Below, piece by piece: positions 63,403 through 64,000 of a stretch of DNA of 64,000 nucleotides (within the stretch, counting starts at the first letter, position 1; the number at the start of each line of letters is the position of its first letter). The notes beneath the pieces were generated by a model. It was not told the DNA's origin. It was given only the letters and a program-made list of their open reading frames with translations, and searched no databases. The position numbers and the translations under genes are program-made. The stretch comes from Fibrobacteraceae bacterium (GTDB lineage: Bacteria > Fibrobacterota > Fibrobacteria > Fibrobacterales > Fibrobacteraceae), in the NCBI GenBank assembly GCA_017631885.1, contig JAGBSH010000029.1, positions 22,704 to 86,703 on the forward strand. The letters run 5' to 3'.

Positions 63403-64000
63403 TTATTTTTTAAGCTGGAGGTTCCAGAGAATTTTAATACCGGATGCAATCCATGGAAGCTGTGGAGGAGCGTATGGATTCTTTTCGGTAGGCCAATTTG
63501 TCCAAACCCGATCGCTGAATTCATAGAATTGTTCTGGCAAGTAAGCAAGCGGAATAGCTGGCTGATCTTCCATAAATACACGGTTCAAAGTACGATAAGC
63601 TTCTTTCTTTTGTTCGTTATCAGTCATAAGAGGGATAAGATTCAAGAGGCTATCCACTTCTGGACGGTATTCAGGAGAACCTGGCTTGTTATAACGACCA
63701 ATGTTTGTACCAGCCCATGCACCAATTGGTTGCCAATCGCGAGCCACACCCATCACTTCATTGAAACGGCTCCATGGAAGAGATGGAGAAACGTCAGCAG
63801 ATGGTTTATGCATAACAAGGTCAAAGTTACCTGTACCCATTGCTGGCCAGTACTGACCACCATCTACAAAACCTTCACGGACATCAATACCGGCAGCACG
63901 CATTCCTTCAACAGCAATTGTTACAATAGCTTCCCAGTCAGTCCAGCCAGCCGGGCAAGTAATAAAGAGTGTTGGGAGTTTTTTGCCGTCTTTAGTTTCC
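63403..64000 (-). CDS. Family 5 extracellular solute-binding protein, 5' end outside window
   Basis: Partial: the frame is open to the window edge at 64000, so only the C-terminal 198 residues are seen. They match the SBP_bac_5 fold: AIVTIAVEGMRAAGIDVREG, DNEQKKEAYRTLNRVFMEDQ, PAIPLAYLPEQFYEFSD. It is the first visible gene of the Dpp-type operon (SBP-permeases-ATPases, all minus strand). Whether peptides or cello-oligosaccharides are bound cannot be told; with the glucanase genes nearby, oligosaccharide uptake is a fair guess. Confidence 0.88.
   Translation of the reverse strand, partial: ETKDGKKLPTLFITCPAGWTDWEAIVTIAVEGMRAAGIDVREGFVDGGQYWPAMGTGNFDLVMHKPSADVSPSLPWSRFNEVMGVARDWQPIGAWAGTNIGRYNKPGSPEYRPEVDSLLNLIPLMTDNEQKKEAYRTLNRVFMEDQPAIPLAYLPEQFYEFSDRVWTNWPTEKNPYAPPQLPWIASGIKILWNLQLKK

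Noticed and set aside
1..64000. CRISPR arrays, tRNA or rRNA genes
   Set aside because: I saw no regularly spaced direct repeats and no tRNA or rRNA signature on reading; a dedicated scan (tRNAscan, Infernal) could still find a missed tRNA.

Overview
The window is most likely a chromosomal segment from the Fibrobacteres (Fibrobacteraceae), a lineage of gut cellulose degraders, here with an AT-rich genome. The basis is family-level recognition. Several lipoproteins and secreted enzymes carry serine-rich linkers typical of the group. There is a cluster of plant-polysaccharide enzymes (GH9, PL9, GH16, a DUF4832-type lipoprotein and a CE4-like deacetylase). Three of these end in short beta-rich domains resembling type IX secretion sorting domains. 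I did not see any rRNA, tRNA or CRISPR array.

Layout. 1-4.8 kb: PTS enzyme I (cut by the window start), a lytic transglycosylase and an EamA permease. 4.8-9.9 kb: a minus-strand polysaccharide operon, wzb-wzc-wza-manC. 10-20 kb: an accessory region holding a lipoprotein, a decayed UvrD helicase, an AbiE toxin-antitoxin pair with a putative operator, an ORF6N protein with an internal palindrome, a SLOG/hydrolase pair, two unknown genes, an HNH nuclease and several short repeats. 20-29 kb: the carbohydrate-enzyme cluster and a sulfatase-fold membrane enzyme. 29-34.5 kb: sbcDC and an EamA permease. 34.5-40 kb: a likely defence locus in which gene remnants precede an XRE regulator, a PLD-helicase and an SRA-like protein; a 17-bp site is duplicated upstream of the regulator and of the SRA-like gene. 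40-53 kb: ordinary housekeeping genes (mutT, CE4, cstA, nfo, mnmE, galM, S41 protease, FHA, MATE). 53.2-56.0 kb: an IS1595-type element. 56-58.7 kb: tetR, queH, a membrane protein and rfbD. 59.5-64 kb: a Dpp/Opp-type ABC importer operon, cut by the window end.

The strongest find is the 2.84-kb element at 53180-56020. It has perfect 24-bp terminal inverted repeats, an ISXO2/IS1595 transposase and a coupled cargo operon: a 41-aa protein, a GIY-YIG/EcoRI-type adenine methyltransferase and a 66-aa protein. The methyltransferase is broken only at a run of nine G residues just after its start codon. Eight or eleven Gs would restore one 436-437 aa frame. This looks like a phase-variable DNA methyltransferase carried by an insertion sequence and captured in the OFF state.

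The second candidate system is the XRE / PLD-helicase-DUF3427 / SRA-like locus at 35.3-39.6 kb. It reads as a controller-regulated, possibly modification-dependent defence module, although the SRA-like gene may be truncated.
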